From Streptomyces sp. Act143 (GTDB lineage Bacteria > Actinomycetota > Actinomycetes > Streptomycetales > Streptomycetaceae), in contig NZ_QFRX01000001.1 in assembly GCF_003143935.1 (NCBI RefSeq), positions 3,990,805 to 4,054,804 of the forward strand: 64,000 nt of DNA, read 5' to 3'. A program made the translations under genes and the position numbers. The notes beneath the pieces were generated by a model. The model saw nothing but the letters and a program-made list of their open reading frames with translations, did no database searches and was not told where the DNA came from. Numbering within the stretch: the stretch's first letter is position 1; each line of letters starts with the position of its first letter. Shown here piece after piece: positions 18,511 to 26,979 of this stretch.

Positions 18511-21480
18511 GTGATCAGCGCGCACGCCGGGACAGCGGCGGCCGGCCTGACCGGGGAGGCCGACCCGGGTGACCGCGAATCGGGTGACCGCGAATCGGGT
18601 GACCGCGGCCCGGACACCGGCCCGGACGGCACCAGGTTGGTCGGTCGAGTGCGGGAGCGGGAGCTGGTGAGCGCGCTGCTGGCGGACCTGCCGGGCGACG
18701 GCATCCGGGTGCTCCACCTGAGCGGCGGGACCGGTGCGGGAAAGTCCGCGCTCCTGCGCTTCGCCGCCACGGAGGCCGCGCGGCAAGGCGTACGCGTGCT
18801 GTCGACGGGCTGGGCGCCCGGCGAAGAGGGGCTGGCCCATGCCGCGTTGCATGGCCTTCTGCGTCCCGCCCTGGCGTGGGCCGACGACCTGCCGGACCGG
18901 GAACGAGCTGTCCTGCGCGCCGCGTTCCCCGGCGGCGACGCCTTGCCGACGCCGACAGAGCTGGCCGCGGCGGCGCTCCTGCTGCTGGCCGCGTTGCCGG
19001 AGCCGGTGCTGCTGTGCGTGGACGACCTCGACCGGATCGACGCATCCAGCCGCGACACCTTGTGCGCCCTGGCCACGATCATGGCCGACGGTTCCCGGAC
19101 GGTGGCGCCGGTAGGCATGATCGTGGCTGAGCGTGCCGTCGGCGGCGGCGCCAGGTCGCTTCCGCGCGGGACGGCCGCGACGCTCGGGCCGCTGCCCGGC
19201 CCGGACGCCCGCGCACTCGTCGCCCGCGCCGGACGTGTCACCGGGTACGGCGAGGAACAGCTCGTCCTCGCCGTGGCACAAGGCAATCCGCTCGCCCTCA
19301 CCGAGCTCTCCCTGGGCGGCAGCCCGCTCGGTGACGCGGCCGGCTTCGGCATGCCGACCGCGACGCCGCGCCTGGCGGAGGCGTACGCGTACGACTGGGA
19401 GAGGCTGTCGGCAGCCGCCCGCGACGTGCTGCTCACCGCGGCGCTGAGCACGTCGCCGCGCACGCGGGACGTCCTGGCCGCGGGCGCCTGTCTGCTGGGC
19501 GGTGACGACGGCACGGCCCGCGCCGCTCTCGCGGAACTCGTGGCGCGCGGACTGGTCGTGGAGGTCGTGGAGTCGGACGACACGGATGAGGCCGACGAAA
19601 GCGCCGGGGGCGGGAACGCGGGCAACGGGAACGCGGGAGACGCGAGCCGGAGGGGGGAAGACGCGGGGAAAGGGCGCGCAGGCGGCGGTTCGCGGGTGCG
19701 GTTCCGTGAGCCGCTGATGCGGATCGCCGTGCTGCGGCTGGCGTCGGCGGCGCGGCGTATGAGCGGGCATGCCGCGCTCGGGCGGAGCCTCGGCGGTTCC
19801 GTCCGCGCCGCCTGGCACGCGGCCCAGTGCGCGGTGGGTCCCGACGAGGAACTCGCGGGGCGGCTGGAGCGGCTGGCGGCCGGTGCGCGTACGGTCACCG
19901 GGGTGCTGGTGGCGCTCGCCGCGCTGGAGGCCGCGGCGCGTCTCTCCGCGCATCCGGAACGCCGCGGGGTGCGGCTGCTGCGGGCCGCCGAACTCGCCGG
20001 CGACCACGGTCTGACGGACCAGGCGCTGCGGCTGGTGAGCCGGATCGACCCGATCGACCTGGGGGCGTTCGGGCGGGCCCTGCTGCTGCGGGTGCACGAT
20101 CTGCTGCCGGGCAGCAGCGCGGCCGGCCGGGAACGGATCGTCGCCCTGTGCGAGGCGGCGCGCGCGGTCGCCGCGCTGGATCCCGTACTCCCCCCGAAGC
20201 TCCTGCTCGCGGCGGCCCGCAGATGCCGGTGGCAGCAGGTCGGCGCGAGGGAACGCGACCTGGTCCTGAGGACGGCGGAAGAGCTGCGATCGGGGCCGCG
20301 GGACGGGTGGTACCTGGTTGTGCTGTCGCTGATCGACCCGCTGAAAGTGCCCCGGCCGCCGGTCCCGCAGCCCGTTCCCCTGCCGTCCCAGGTCGAGGGG
20401 CGGAACCTGTTCAGCCAGGTGACCACCCTCACCATCGACTTCGAACAGGCCGCGCCGCTGCACGTGGAGGTGGAGCGCGCCCTGCGCGCCGCCGGCCGGT
20501 ACGGGCAGCTGCCGCTGATCCTCGTGCCGAGGACGATGTGCGAGATCTGGCTCGGCACCCAGTGGGACACGGCCCTGGCGCTGGCCGAGGAGAGCCGGAT
20601 GATCGCGGAGCGGACCGCGCAGCCGGACTGGGCGGCGCGGGCCACGGGGATGCTGGCCATCGTCGCGGCGTTGCGCGGGGAGTTCGACCGGGCGTCGGAG
20701 TGCGCCACCGAGGTCGAGGAGTCCTCTCTGCGCCTCGGCCAGAACCGGCAGCTCAGCCTGGCCGTCCTGGCCCGCGCGCTCACCGCGTCCGGCACCGGCC
20801 GCTACGCGGAGGCCTACGTCCGGCTGCGCTCGCTGTTCGCCGATCCGGCGACGCCGTACGCCTTCGAGCAGTTCTGGGGGCTCGCCTTCCTCGCGGAGGC
20901 GGCGCTGCCCGCCGGGGAGCAGGCCGACGCCAGGACCGTGCTCGCCCCGTTCCCGGCACTGACGCGGGCGGGCTGCTCCCCCTTGCTGGAACGGATCGTG
21001 GCCTATGCCGACGCGGTGCTCTCCCCGGACGACGAGGCGGAGGAGCGCTTCCGGCACGCGCTGCGGCCCGGGATCGAGCGGTGGCCGCTGCTGCACGGCA
21101 TGACCCAGTTCGGCCACGGGGCCCGGCTCCGGCGTCGGCGGCGCGTCACCGAGTCCCGCACGCCGCTGGCCGCGGCCGAGGCGGTCTTCCGGGAGCTGGG
21201 CGCCCCGTCACGCGCCGAACAGGCCGCCGCGGAGCTGCGGGCGACGGGCTGGGCCGCGGACGGGCAGCCCGCGGAGGACGCCGCGGACAACATCGCCCGC
21301 GTGCTGTCACCGCAGCAGCTCACCATCGCCCGCCTGGCCGCCCGCGGCCTGTCCAACCGGGCGATCGGCGAACAGTTGCGTCTGTCGCCGCGTACGGTCG
21401 CCTCGCACCTGTACCAGATCTTCCCGAAGCTCGGCGTCTCCTCCCGGGCGCAGCTCGCCGCGAGGTTCGGGGCCGACTGA
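18511..21480 (+). CDS. Large ATP-binding LuxR-family regulator (LAL type)
   Basis: Transcription factor of 989 aa. The N-terminal 40 residues are low complexity, including three copies of a GDRES-like repeat. The AAA/STAND-like ATPase follows, with Walker A GGTGAGKSAL at about 72-81 and Walker B-like LLCVDDLDRID. A long helical, TPR-like middle section covers roughly 330-900. The C-terminal LuxR helix-turn-helix carries LTIARLAARGLSNRAIGEQL and TVASHLYQIFPKLGV. GTG at 18511 is preceded by AGGAGG. LAL proteins often control secondary metabolism or sugar use; the target is unknown. It converges on a second LAL gene, and duplicated pieces of its tail lie between them. Confidence 0.9.
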   Translation: MISAHAGTAAAGLTGEADPGDRESGDRESGDRGPDTGPDGTRLVGRVRERELVSALLADLPGDGIRVLHLSGGTGAGKSALLRFAATEAARQGVRVLSTGWAPGEEGLAHAALHGLLRPALAWADDLPDRERAVLRAAFPGGDALPTPTELAAAALLLLAALPEPVLLCVDDLDRIDASSRDTLCALATIMADGSRTVAPVGMIVAERAVGGGARSLPRGTAATLGPLPGPDARALVARAGRVTGYGEEQLVLAVAQGNPLALTELSLGGSPLGDAAGFGMPTATPRLAEAYAYDWERLSAAARDVLLTAALSTSPRTRDVLAAGACLLGGDDGTARAALAELVARGLVVEVVESDDTDEADESAGGGNAGNGNAGDASRRGEDAGKGRAGGGSRVRFREPLMRIAVLRLASAARRMSGHAALGRSLGGSVRAAWHAAQCAVGPDEELAGRLERLAAGARTVTGVLVALAALEAAARLSAHPERRGVRLLRAAELAGDHGLTDQALRLVSRIDPIDLGAFGRALLLRVHDLLPGSSAAGRERIVALCEAARAVAALDPVLPPKLLLAAARRCRWQQVGARERDLVLRTAEELRSGPRDGWYLVVLSLIDPLKVPRPPVPQPVPLPSQVEGRNLFSQVTTLTIDFEQAAPLHVEVERALRAAGRYGQLPLILVPRTMCEIWLGTQWDTALALAEESRMIAERTAQPDWAARATGMLAIVAALRGEFDRASECATEVEESSLRLGQNRQLSLAVLARALTASGTGRYAEAYVRLRSLFADPATPYAFEQFWGLAFLAEAALPAGEQADARTVLAPFPALTRAGCSPLLERIVAYADAVLSPDDEAEERFRHALRPGIERWPLLHGMTQFGHGARLRRRRRVTESRTPLAAAEAVFRELGAPSRAEQAAAELRATGWAADGQPAEDAADNIARVLSPQQLTIARLAARGLSNRAIGEQLRLSPRTVASHLYQIFPKLGVSSRAQLAARFGAD
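18566..18610 (+). repeat. 15-bp in-frame tandem repeat in the regulator N-terminus
   Basis: CGGGTGACCGCGAAT occurs at 18566-18580 and again exactly at 18581-18595. A third copy at 18596-18610 diverges only in its last three bases. It encodes the peptide period GDRES within the disordered N-terminus, so copy number can vary without frameshift. Confidence 0.9.
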
Positions 21481-21621
21481 CGCGGGAGGAGTCGGCAGGT
21501 GTGCGAGGCCCACGCGGCAGACCGCGAGGTTCGGCGCCGACCGGTGCGGGAGGACCCGGATTCCCTGCGCGGTGCGCACAGCTCGCCGCCAGGCTCGGGA
21601 CCGACCGACCGACCGACCGAC
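21458..21621. repeat. Partial duplications of the LuxR-regulator 3' end plus a GACC repeat
   Basis: The gene end at 21458-21490 matches 21522-21554 at 29 of 33 bases. A third copy at 21579-21609 matches 21451-21481 at 27 of 31 and would still read AQLAARLGTD against AQLAARFGAD in the gene. After it lies GACC repeated five times (21599-21621). The whole gap between the two convergent regulators is built of these copies. The mechanism is inferred: slippage or unequal exchange between the paralogous gene ends. Confidence 0.75.
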
Positions 21622-21631
21622 ACGGCGCGGT

Positions 21632-24600
21632 TCAGGGTGTGTCCGGGTTCCTCAGGGCCTCGGCGAGCTGTGCGCGGGACGTCACGCCCAGGCGGGGGAA
21701 GATGCGGTAGAGGTACGCGCCGATGGTCCGGGAGGCGAGGCCGAGCTGTTCGCCGATCTCCCGGTTGGACAAGCCGCGGGCGGCCAGCTCGGCGATCCGC
21801 AGTTCGCGGGCGGTGAGCAGATCGCGCGCCGCGGCGGGCCGAAACCCGCCCGGGGCGGCGCCTTCCGCCCGTTCCCCGGAGGCCCGTAGTTCCGCGGCGA
21901 TCCGCGGGGCGCGTGCCTCGGCGCCCAGCATCGTGAAGCCGGCTGCCGCCTGGCGCAGGGTGGCCTGCGAGTCGGCGAACTGCCGCCGCAGCCGCAGCCA
22001 CCTCCCCTCGGCCAGCCGCAGCGGCGCCTCCAGGTAGGGCCAGGGGGACAGGTCCTCGGCGAAGGCCCGCTCGAACATCGTCCGCGCGTCGTCGTCCGCA
22101 AGAACGGCTCGCGCCACCGTGAACCGGACGCCGATCACGCGGGGGCACCGCGCGCCCAGCTCCCGCTCCAGGCGGTCGAGCGTCGCGAGCGCCTCCCGGG
22201 ATGCCTGCTCGGCCTTGGCCGCCTCGGCGAAGGCCACCACGGCGAACAGGGCCGCCGCGCGGGTACGCGGATCGGTGAGAAGCGAGGACAGGGCGGGAAA
22301 GGCCGCAGCGGACTCGCCGCACTCCGCCAGCGTCCAGGCCGCGCCGACGGCCAGGACCGCGTCGATCGACGGCACCGAGCGCCGGGCCGCCGCCAGGTCA
22401 CGGTCGGCGGCCGGTCCGACCGGCGTGCCGGTGCGCAGGCCCCGCACCAGATCCGTCAGGAGGCGGGCGGCGGCCACGTGGTGGTCCTGGCCGTACGTGC
22501 CCTCCGCCGACTGCGCGCAGCGCCGGAAGGCGTGCTCGCCCTGCGCCCAGTTGCCCATCCCCAGGTGCGCCAGTCCCTGTCTGAGCAGCACCCAGGGCAA
22601 CTGGGCGGGCAGCGCGTGGAAGCGGCGGCGGCGCTCGGCCCGCCGCCACAGGTCCAGGGCCCGCAACGGGTCCCCGGCCAGCAGCGCGGCCTCCCCGAGG
22701 CGTTCGATGTCGCGCACCGACACATCGCCCAGGTCCCGGTCGGCGCAGACGCCCGCGAGGACGGTGGCGGCCCGGCCCAGGGGGCGGACCGTGGCCATGG
22801 CGTACAGCAGCCGGGGGTCGTCGGCGCGGTCGGGCATCCCGTCGAGGAAGGCCAGCAGCGCCTTGGACCGCTGCTCGTCCCCGGCGGCCACGGGCGCCGT
22901 GATCCGGGCCAGCTCCAGCGCGTTCTGCTGCTCGGCGGGCCCGACGGGGGTGGGCCAGGAGGACGGGTCGGTGGGGTCGGGGACGGCACCCGTGCCAGGG
23001 CCGGTGGCGTGCGTCGGCGGCTGCGCGCCGGTGGTGCCGGGGTGTGCCAGGGCCTGGGCGCACAGCGTGCCCAGGGGGCCCAGCGGGTGGCGCAGGGCGT
23101 GGTGCGCCAGCGTGCGGGTCATGCGGTCCAGGCCGAGGAGCTGGGCCAGTTGGGCGGCCCGTAGCGCGCAGCGGCCCCGGTCGGCGGGGTGCGGGTGGAG
23201 GTCGGCGGCGCGGCGCAGCAGGCGTACGGCCATCGTCGGCGGGCACTGTTCGAGGGCGTCGCCGCGCACCGCTTCCAGGCGGGCCGCCAGCTCCGGGTCG
23301 GGTCCTTCCGCCGCCTGCGCCAGGTGCCACAGCGTCCTGACCGAGCCGGGTGGCAGGACGGCCGCCAGGGCCGCGTGAGCGGCCCGGCAGCGGTCGGGGC
23401 CGGTGCCGTGGACGACCGCGCCCGCCGTCGCGGGGTGGGCGAAGTGCGGCCGCATGCCGTCGAAGAACACCAGGCCCGCGCGTTCCGCGGGTTCCAGCGC
23501 GGCGGGATCCAGCGCCGTACCGCCGATCCGGGAAGCGGCCGACAGCAGCAGCGGGAGGTCTCCCTCGGGGTGCAGCGCCGCGACCAGAAGCAGGTCCCGG
23601 GTGCCGGCGGGCAGGCGCGCGGCGCCCGGCGCCATGGCGGCGGCCAGCCGGTCGGAGGAGGCGGGCAGGCTGGGCAGGGAGTCCTCGGCGGGCGCGGGGA
23701 GTTCCAGCAGCGCCAGGGGGTTGCCGGCCGCGGTCGCCAGGAGTTCGCGGACGGCCTGCGCGTCCAGGCCGGGCCGCCGCGAGGCCAGCAGCCGGGCGGA
23801 CTCGGCCGGGGACAGCGGGCCGAGGGACAGCGTGGGAACTCCGGTCAGCGGGTCCGGCAGGGCGTGGGGCGGGCGGGAGGTCATCAGCAGGGCCAGCGGA
23901 TGCCCCTTGGCGCGCCGGGCGACGAACGCCAGCACCTGCCTGCTGGGTGCGTCCAGGGCGTCCCAGTCGTCGACGGCGACCAGGAGGGGCTGTCCGGCCC
24001 GGCTGACGGCCGTGAGCACGTCCAGGACGGCGAAGGCGAGCCAGGAGTGTCCCGTGCCGGGCGCGGGGGCGCCGTCGACGAGCACGCTGACCAGCGCGTC
24101 GAGACTCGACGCGCGGGGTGGGGGGTCGATGGCCGGTGGGTGGTGCGGAGTGGCCGGATCTGCCGGGTCCGCCAGGTCTGCGGCGCCTGCCGGACGTGCC
24201 GCGTCCGCCGGGTCCAGCCCGTCCGCCTGGTCCAGCGCGTCCGGCAGCACCGGCCACACGGTCTGGAGCAGGCCTGACAGGTCAGGCGGGTTGCTCCCGC
24301 GGATGCCGGCGCACCGTAGGACCCGCATGCCCCCGGTCCGCGCCGCCCGGACCGCGGCTTCCAGCAGCGCCGACTTGCCTGTCCCGGGCTGCCCGGACAG
24401 CACCAGGGCCGCTCCCTGGTCCGTCGCGGTCGCCGCCGGTGTCGTCGCCGCGACGAGGGCCTCCCGCAGCGCACCCAGTTCCGCGGTACGGCCGACGAAG
24501 CCCAGGTCGCCGAGGTGCGCCGGGTGCGGAGAGGGGGGAGGCGTGGAGGTGCGCGGGGAGGCGGGCGCGGGCGTGGAGGTGGACCGTCCGTCCTCGTCCC

Positions 24601-24634
24601 CGGCGGGGGAGGCGAACCTGCCGTGCCCGTTCAT
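21632..24634 (-). CDS. Large ATP-binding LuxR-family regulator (LAL type), second copy
   Basis: Transcription factor of 1000 aa. The N-terminus (1-45) is Pro/Ser/Thr-rich; FVGRTAELGALREAL then leads into the ATPase with Walker A SGQPGTGKSAL at about 80-90. Walker B-like VAVDDWDALD follows near residue 220. The middle is helical and repeat-rich. The C-terminal HTH reads LRIAELAARGLSNREIGEQL, then TIGAYLYRIFPRLGVTSRAQLAEAL, closely resembling the convergent paralogue. I chose ATG 24634 (MNGHGRF) because of the upstream AGGGGGA; the frame is open to 24700 without a ribosome binding site. A LacI-like palindrome lies 40 bases upstream. Confidence 0.88.
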   Translation of the reverse strand: MNGHGRFASPAGDEDGRSTSTPAPASPRTSTPPPSPHPAHLGDLGFVGRTAELGALREALVAATTPAATATDQGAALVLSGQPGTGKSALLEAAVRAARTGGMRVLRCAGIRGSNPPDLSGLLQTVWPVLPDALDQADGLDPADAARPAGAADLADPADPATPHHPPAIDPPPRASSLDALVSVLVDGAPAPGTGHSWLAFAVLDVLTAVSRAGQPLLVAVDDWDALDAPSRQVLAFVARRAKGHPLALLMTSRPPHALPDPLTGVPTLSLGPLSPAESARLLASRRPGLDAQAVRELLATAAGNPLALLELPAPAEDSLPSLPASSDRLAAAMAPGAARLPAGTRDLLLVAALHPEGDLPLLLSAASRIGGTALDPAALEPAERAGLVFFDGMRPHFAHPATAGAVVHGTGPDRCRAAHAALAAVLPPGSVRTLWHLAQAAEGPDPELAARLEAVRGDALEQCPPTMAVRLLRRAADLHPHPADRGRCALRAAQLAQLLGLDRMTRTLAHHALRHPLGPLGTLCAQALAHPGTTGAQPPTHATGPGTGAVPDPTDPSSWPTPVGPAEQQNALELARITAPVAAGDEQRSKALLAFLDGMPDRADDPRLLYAMATVRPLGRAATVLAGVCADRDLGDVSVRDIERLGEAALLAGDPLRALDLWRRAERRRRFHALPAQLPWVLLRQGLAHLGMGNWAQGEHAFRRCAQSAEGTYGQDHHVAAARLLTDLVRGLRTGTPVGPAADRDLAAARRSVPSIDAVLAVGAAWTLAECGESAAAFPALSSLLTDPRTRAAALFAVVAFAEAAKAEQASREALATLDRLERELGARCPRVIGVRFTVARAVLADDDARTMFERAFAEDLSPWPYLEAPLRLAEGRWLRLRRQFADSQATLRQAAAGFTMLGAEARAPRIAAELRASGERAEGAAPGGFRPAAARDLLTARELRIAELAARGLSNREIGEQLGLASRTIGAYLYRIFPRLGVTSRAQLAEALRNPDTP

Positions 24635-24673
24635 CGGTCCCCCTGCTGTGGCGCGCACGCTCCCCTCCGACGC

Positions 24674-24687
24674 CGAGAGCGCTCTCG
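24674..24687. promoter_or_regulatory. 14-bp perfect palindrome resembling a LacI-family operator
   Basis: CGAGAGCGCTCTCG lies 40 bases upstream of the minus-strand LAL gene and 163 upstream of the I36-like gene. The GAGCGCTC core matches the type of operator used by LacI-family sugar regulators such as CebR (TGGGAGCGCTCCCA). No lacI-type gene is in the window, so a regulator encoded elsewhere is required. Confidence 0.5.
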
Positions 24688-24849
24688 TGCATGCTGCCAT
24701 CCCACGGGAGGGAACGGCGAACGACAGGGGCGGTCCGTCTCCCCCGCCGGGCGGCCGGGTGAACTTTCCTCCGCCGCCCCACCGTCTCCCCTGTGCGACG
24801 TTGATCCACTTCCGAGCAGCGGGAGCGGGGACAGGAAGGACGGTTGGGC

Positions 24850-25269
24850 ATGGGGAACCTCAAGACACGACTCGCCACCCTGGCGGTGGCGGGAGCGTCC
24901 GCCGCGGCCATCACGCTCGGCACCGCCGGTTCGGCGTCGGCGGACGCCTGGATCGGCTCCGGGGCCGACAAGTGCGGCAGCCAGTACGCCCTGTGCATCT
25001 GGGACCAGGGCAACTACCAGGGCAGCGGGATCGGCGTTCCCTGGAACGAGCTCTGGAAGCTGGGCAGCATCAGCGAGCACTACGGGTTCCTGGGCTACAA
25101 CGTCTCGTCCATCATCAACAGGACCGGCGCGACGTTCTGCGGCTCCGAGTACGACTGGGGGGTGGGCAGCGCCTTCAAGATCCAGGCCTGGGGCTGGTAC
25201 AGCGGCCTCGGCTCGTGGGACAACCGCATCCGGTCCATCCAGCAGTGGCCCTGTGACCCCGGGGCCTGA
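24850..25269 (+). CDS. Secreted peptidase-inhibitor-I36-like (beta/gamma-crystallin fold) protein
   Basis: Secreted protein of 139 aa. The signal peptide (MGNLKTRLATLAVAGASAAAIT...SASA) cleaves near ASADA. The mature part has the crystallin-like pattern CIWDQGNYQGSGIGVPW and IINRTGATFCGSEYDWG, with four Cys. Similar Streptomyces proteins are annotated as peptidase inhibitor family I36, but inhibition is unproven for most. ATG at 24850 is chosen over TTG 24844 because AGGAAGGA gives normal spacing. A frameshifted relative lies at 8010-8258. A terminator follows at 25316. Confidence 0.82.
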   Translation: MGNLKTRLATLAVAGASAAAITLGTAGSASADAWIGSGADKCGSQYALCIWDQGNYQGSGIGVPWNELWKLGSISEHYGFLGYNVSSIINRTGATFCGSEYDWGVGSAFKIQAWGWYSGLGSWDNRIRSIQQWPCDPGA

Positions 25270-25315
25270 CACGCACGTGCTGACGATGTGCTGACGTCAT
25301 TCTGACCTCGTGCTG

Positions 25316-25355
25316 ACGGGCCCGGCCGGGCGGTCGTCCGACGGCCGGGTCCCGT
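25316..25355. terminator. Hairpin terminator after the I36-like gene
   Basis: A 13-bp stem with one bulge pairs 25316-25328 with 25342-25355 around a 13-base loop. Just before it, GTGCTGACG occurs three times (near 25277, 25288 and 25310), a short direct repeat of unknown meaning. Confidence 0.6.
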
Positions 25356-25384
25356 GAAGATCCGCCCGGGTTAGGGTCGGCGGC

Positions 25385-26032
25385 ATGCGCCTTGCTCTGT
25401 TCGACCTGGACGGCACCCTGGTCGACCGCCGTGCCGCGTTCGCGGACGCCATAGCCGAGTTGGTCCACGACCATGCCTACGGGCCGGACATCGAGGGCTG
25501 GCTGCGTACCGAACTGGCCGACACCGCGGACCGCGCCGACTTCGAGCGGCTGCGTGCCACGTTCCGCGTCGAGGAGTCGGCCGAGCACCTGTGGCGGGTG
25601 TACGTCGACCGCATGGCGTCCGCCGTGCACTGCCGGCCCGTCGTGCTCGACAGTCTGGCGCGGCTGAAGGACGCCGGCTGGAGCATCGGGGTCGCGACCA
25701 ACGGGGCCAGTGACATCCAGCGCGCCAAGGTCCGGGCGACCGGTCTCGCCGAGCTGATCGACGGGATCGCCGCGTCCGGCGACATCGACGTGCGCAAGCC
25801 CGACGCGCGGCTCTTCGAGCTCGCCGCCGCCCGGTGCGGCACACAGTTGACGCCCGGTGACTGGATGACCGGCGACAATCCCGAGTCCGACATCGCCGGC
25901 GGTGCGGCGGCGGGACTGCGCACGATCTGGGTGCGCGGGCGGGTGTGGCCCGAGGGGCTCACGGTTCCGCACCACACGGCTGACGACGTCGTCGACGCCG
26001 TCGACCACCTCTTGGCACACTCCACGCCGTAG
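25385..26032 (+). CDS. HAD-superfamily hydrolase
   Basis: Cytosolic phosphatase-like enzyme, 215 aa, of the HAD-IA type. Motif I is DLDGTLVD (residues 7-14), motif II is ATNGA, the motif III Lys is in VRKPD, and motif IV is GDNPESDI. A helical cap is inserted between motifs I and II. The final region GGAAAGLRTIWVRGR is usual for this subgroup. Substrates of such enzymes are small phosphorylated metabolites and cannot be named. It stands alone, between the I36-like gene and the OmpR-type regulator, with a terminator after it. Confidence 0.9.
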   Translation: MRLALFDLDGTLVDRRAAFADAIAELVHDHAYGPDIEGWLRTELADTADRADFERLRATFRVEESAEHLWRVYVDRMASAVHCRPVVLDSLARLKDAGWSIGVATNGASDIQRAKVRATGLAELIDGIAASGDIDVRKPDARLFELAAARCGTQLTPGDWMTGDNPESDIAGGAAAGLRTIWVRGRVWPEGLTVPHHTADDVVDAVDHLLAHSTP

Positions 26033-26080
26033 CGCCCGTTCGTCACGGAATGCACCACTTCGCCTCCGGCCGGATCTTCA

Positions 26081-26104
26081 GCGGCAAACACCCCGTTTTG
26101 CCGC
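26081..26104. terminator. Small hairpin after the HAD gene
   Basis: GCGGCAAA (26081-26088) pairs with the right arm at 26096-26104 (TTTTGCCGC) around a short C-rich loop. Its position 48 bases after the HAD stop fits an intrinsic terminator. Confidence 0.5.
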
Positions 26105-26144
26105 ACTGAAACATGTGACCGAGGGCTTCTCGTCGGCCGAATGT

Positions 26145-26165
26145 CAGGAACGTGTTGGGTTCCTG
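26145..26165. promoter_or_regulatory. Inverted repeat upstream of the OmpR-type regulator
   Basis: CAGGAAC-N7-GTTCCTG is a perfect 7-7-7 inverted repeat 76 bases before the regulator start. The half site GGGTTCCTG (26157-26165, one arm with flank) recurs at 29958-29966 ahead of the lipoprotein gene. I infer an operator of the local regulator. Confidence 0.5.
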
Positions 26166-26241
26166 TCGCCGTCCGGTGCCCTCCGGCCGGTTTCCACGGC
26201 AACGACCAGGTGGGGGCCGCCGCGGTTCCTACGATGACCGC

Positions 26242-26968
<727 letters not shown>

Positions 26969-26979
<11 letters not shown>

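Noticed and set aside
25275..25315. Three GTGCTGACG direct repeats
   Set aside because: They lie between a gene stop and its terminator; too short and too close to be a convincing regulatory array or CRISPR.
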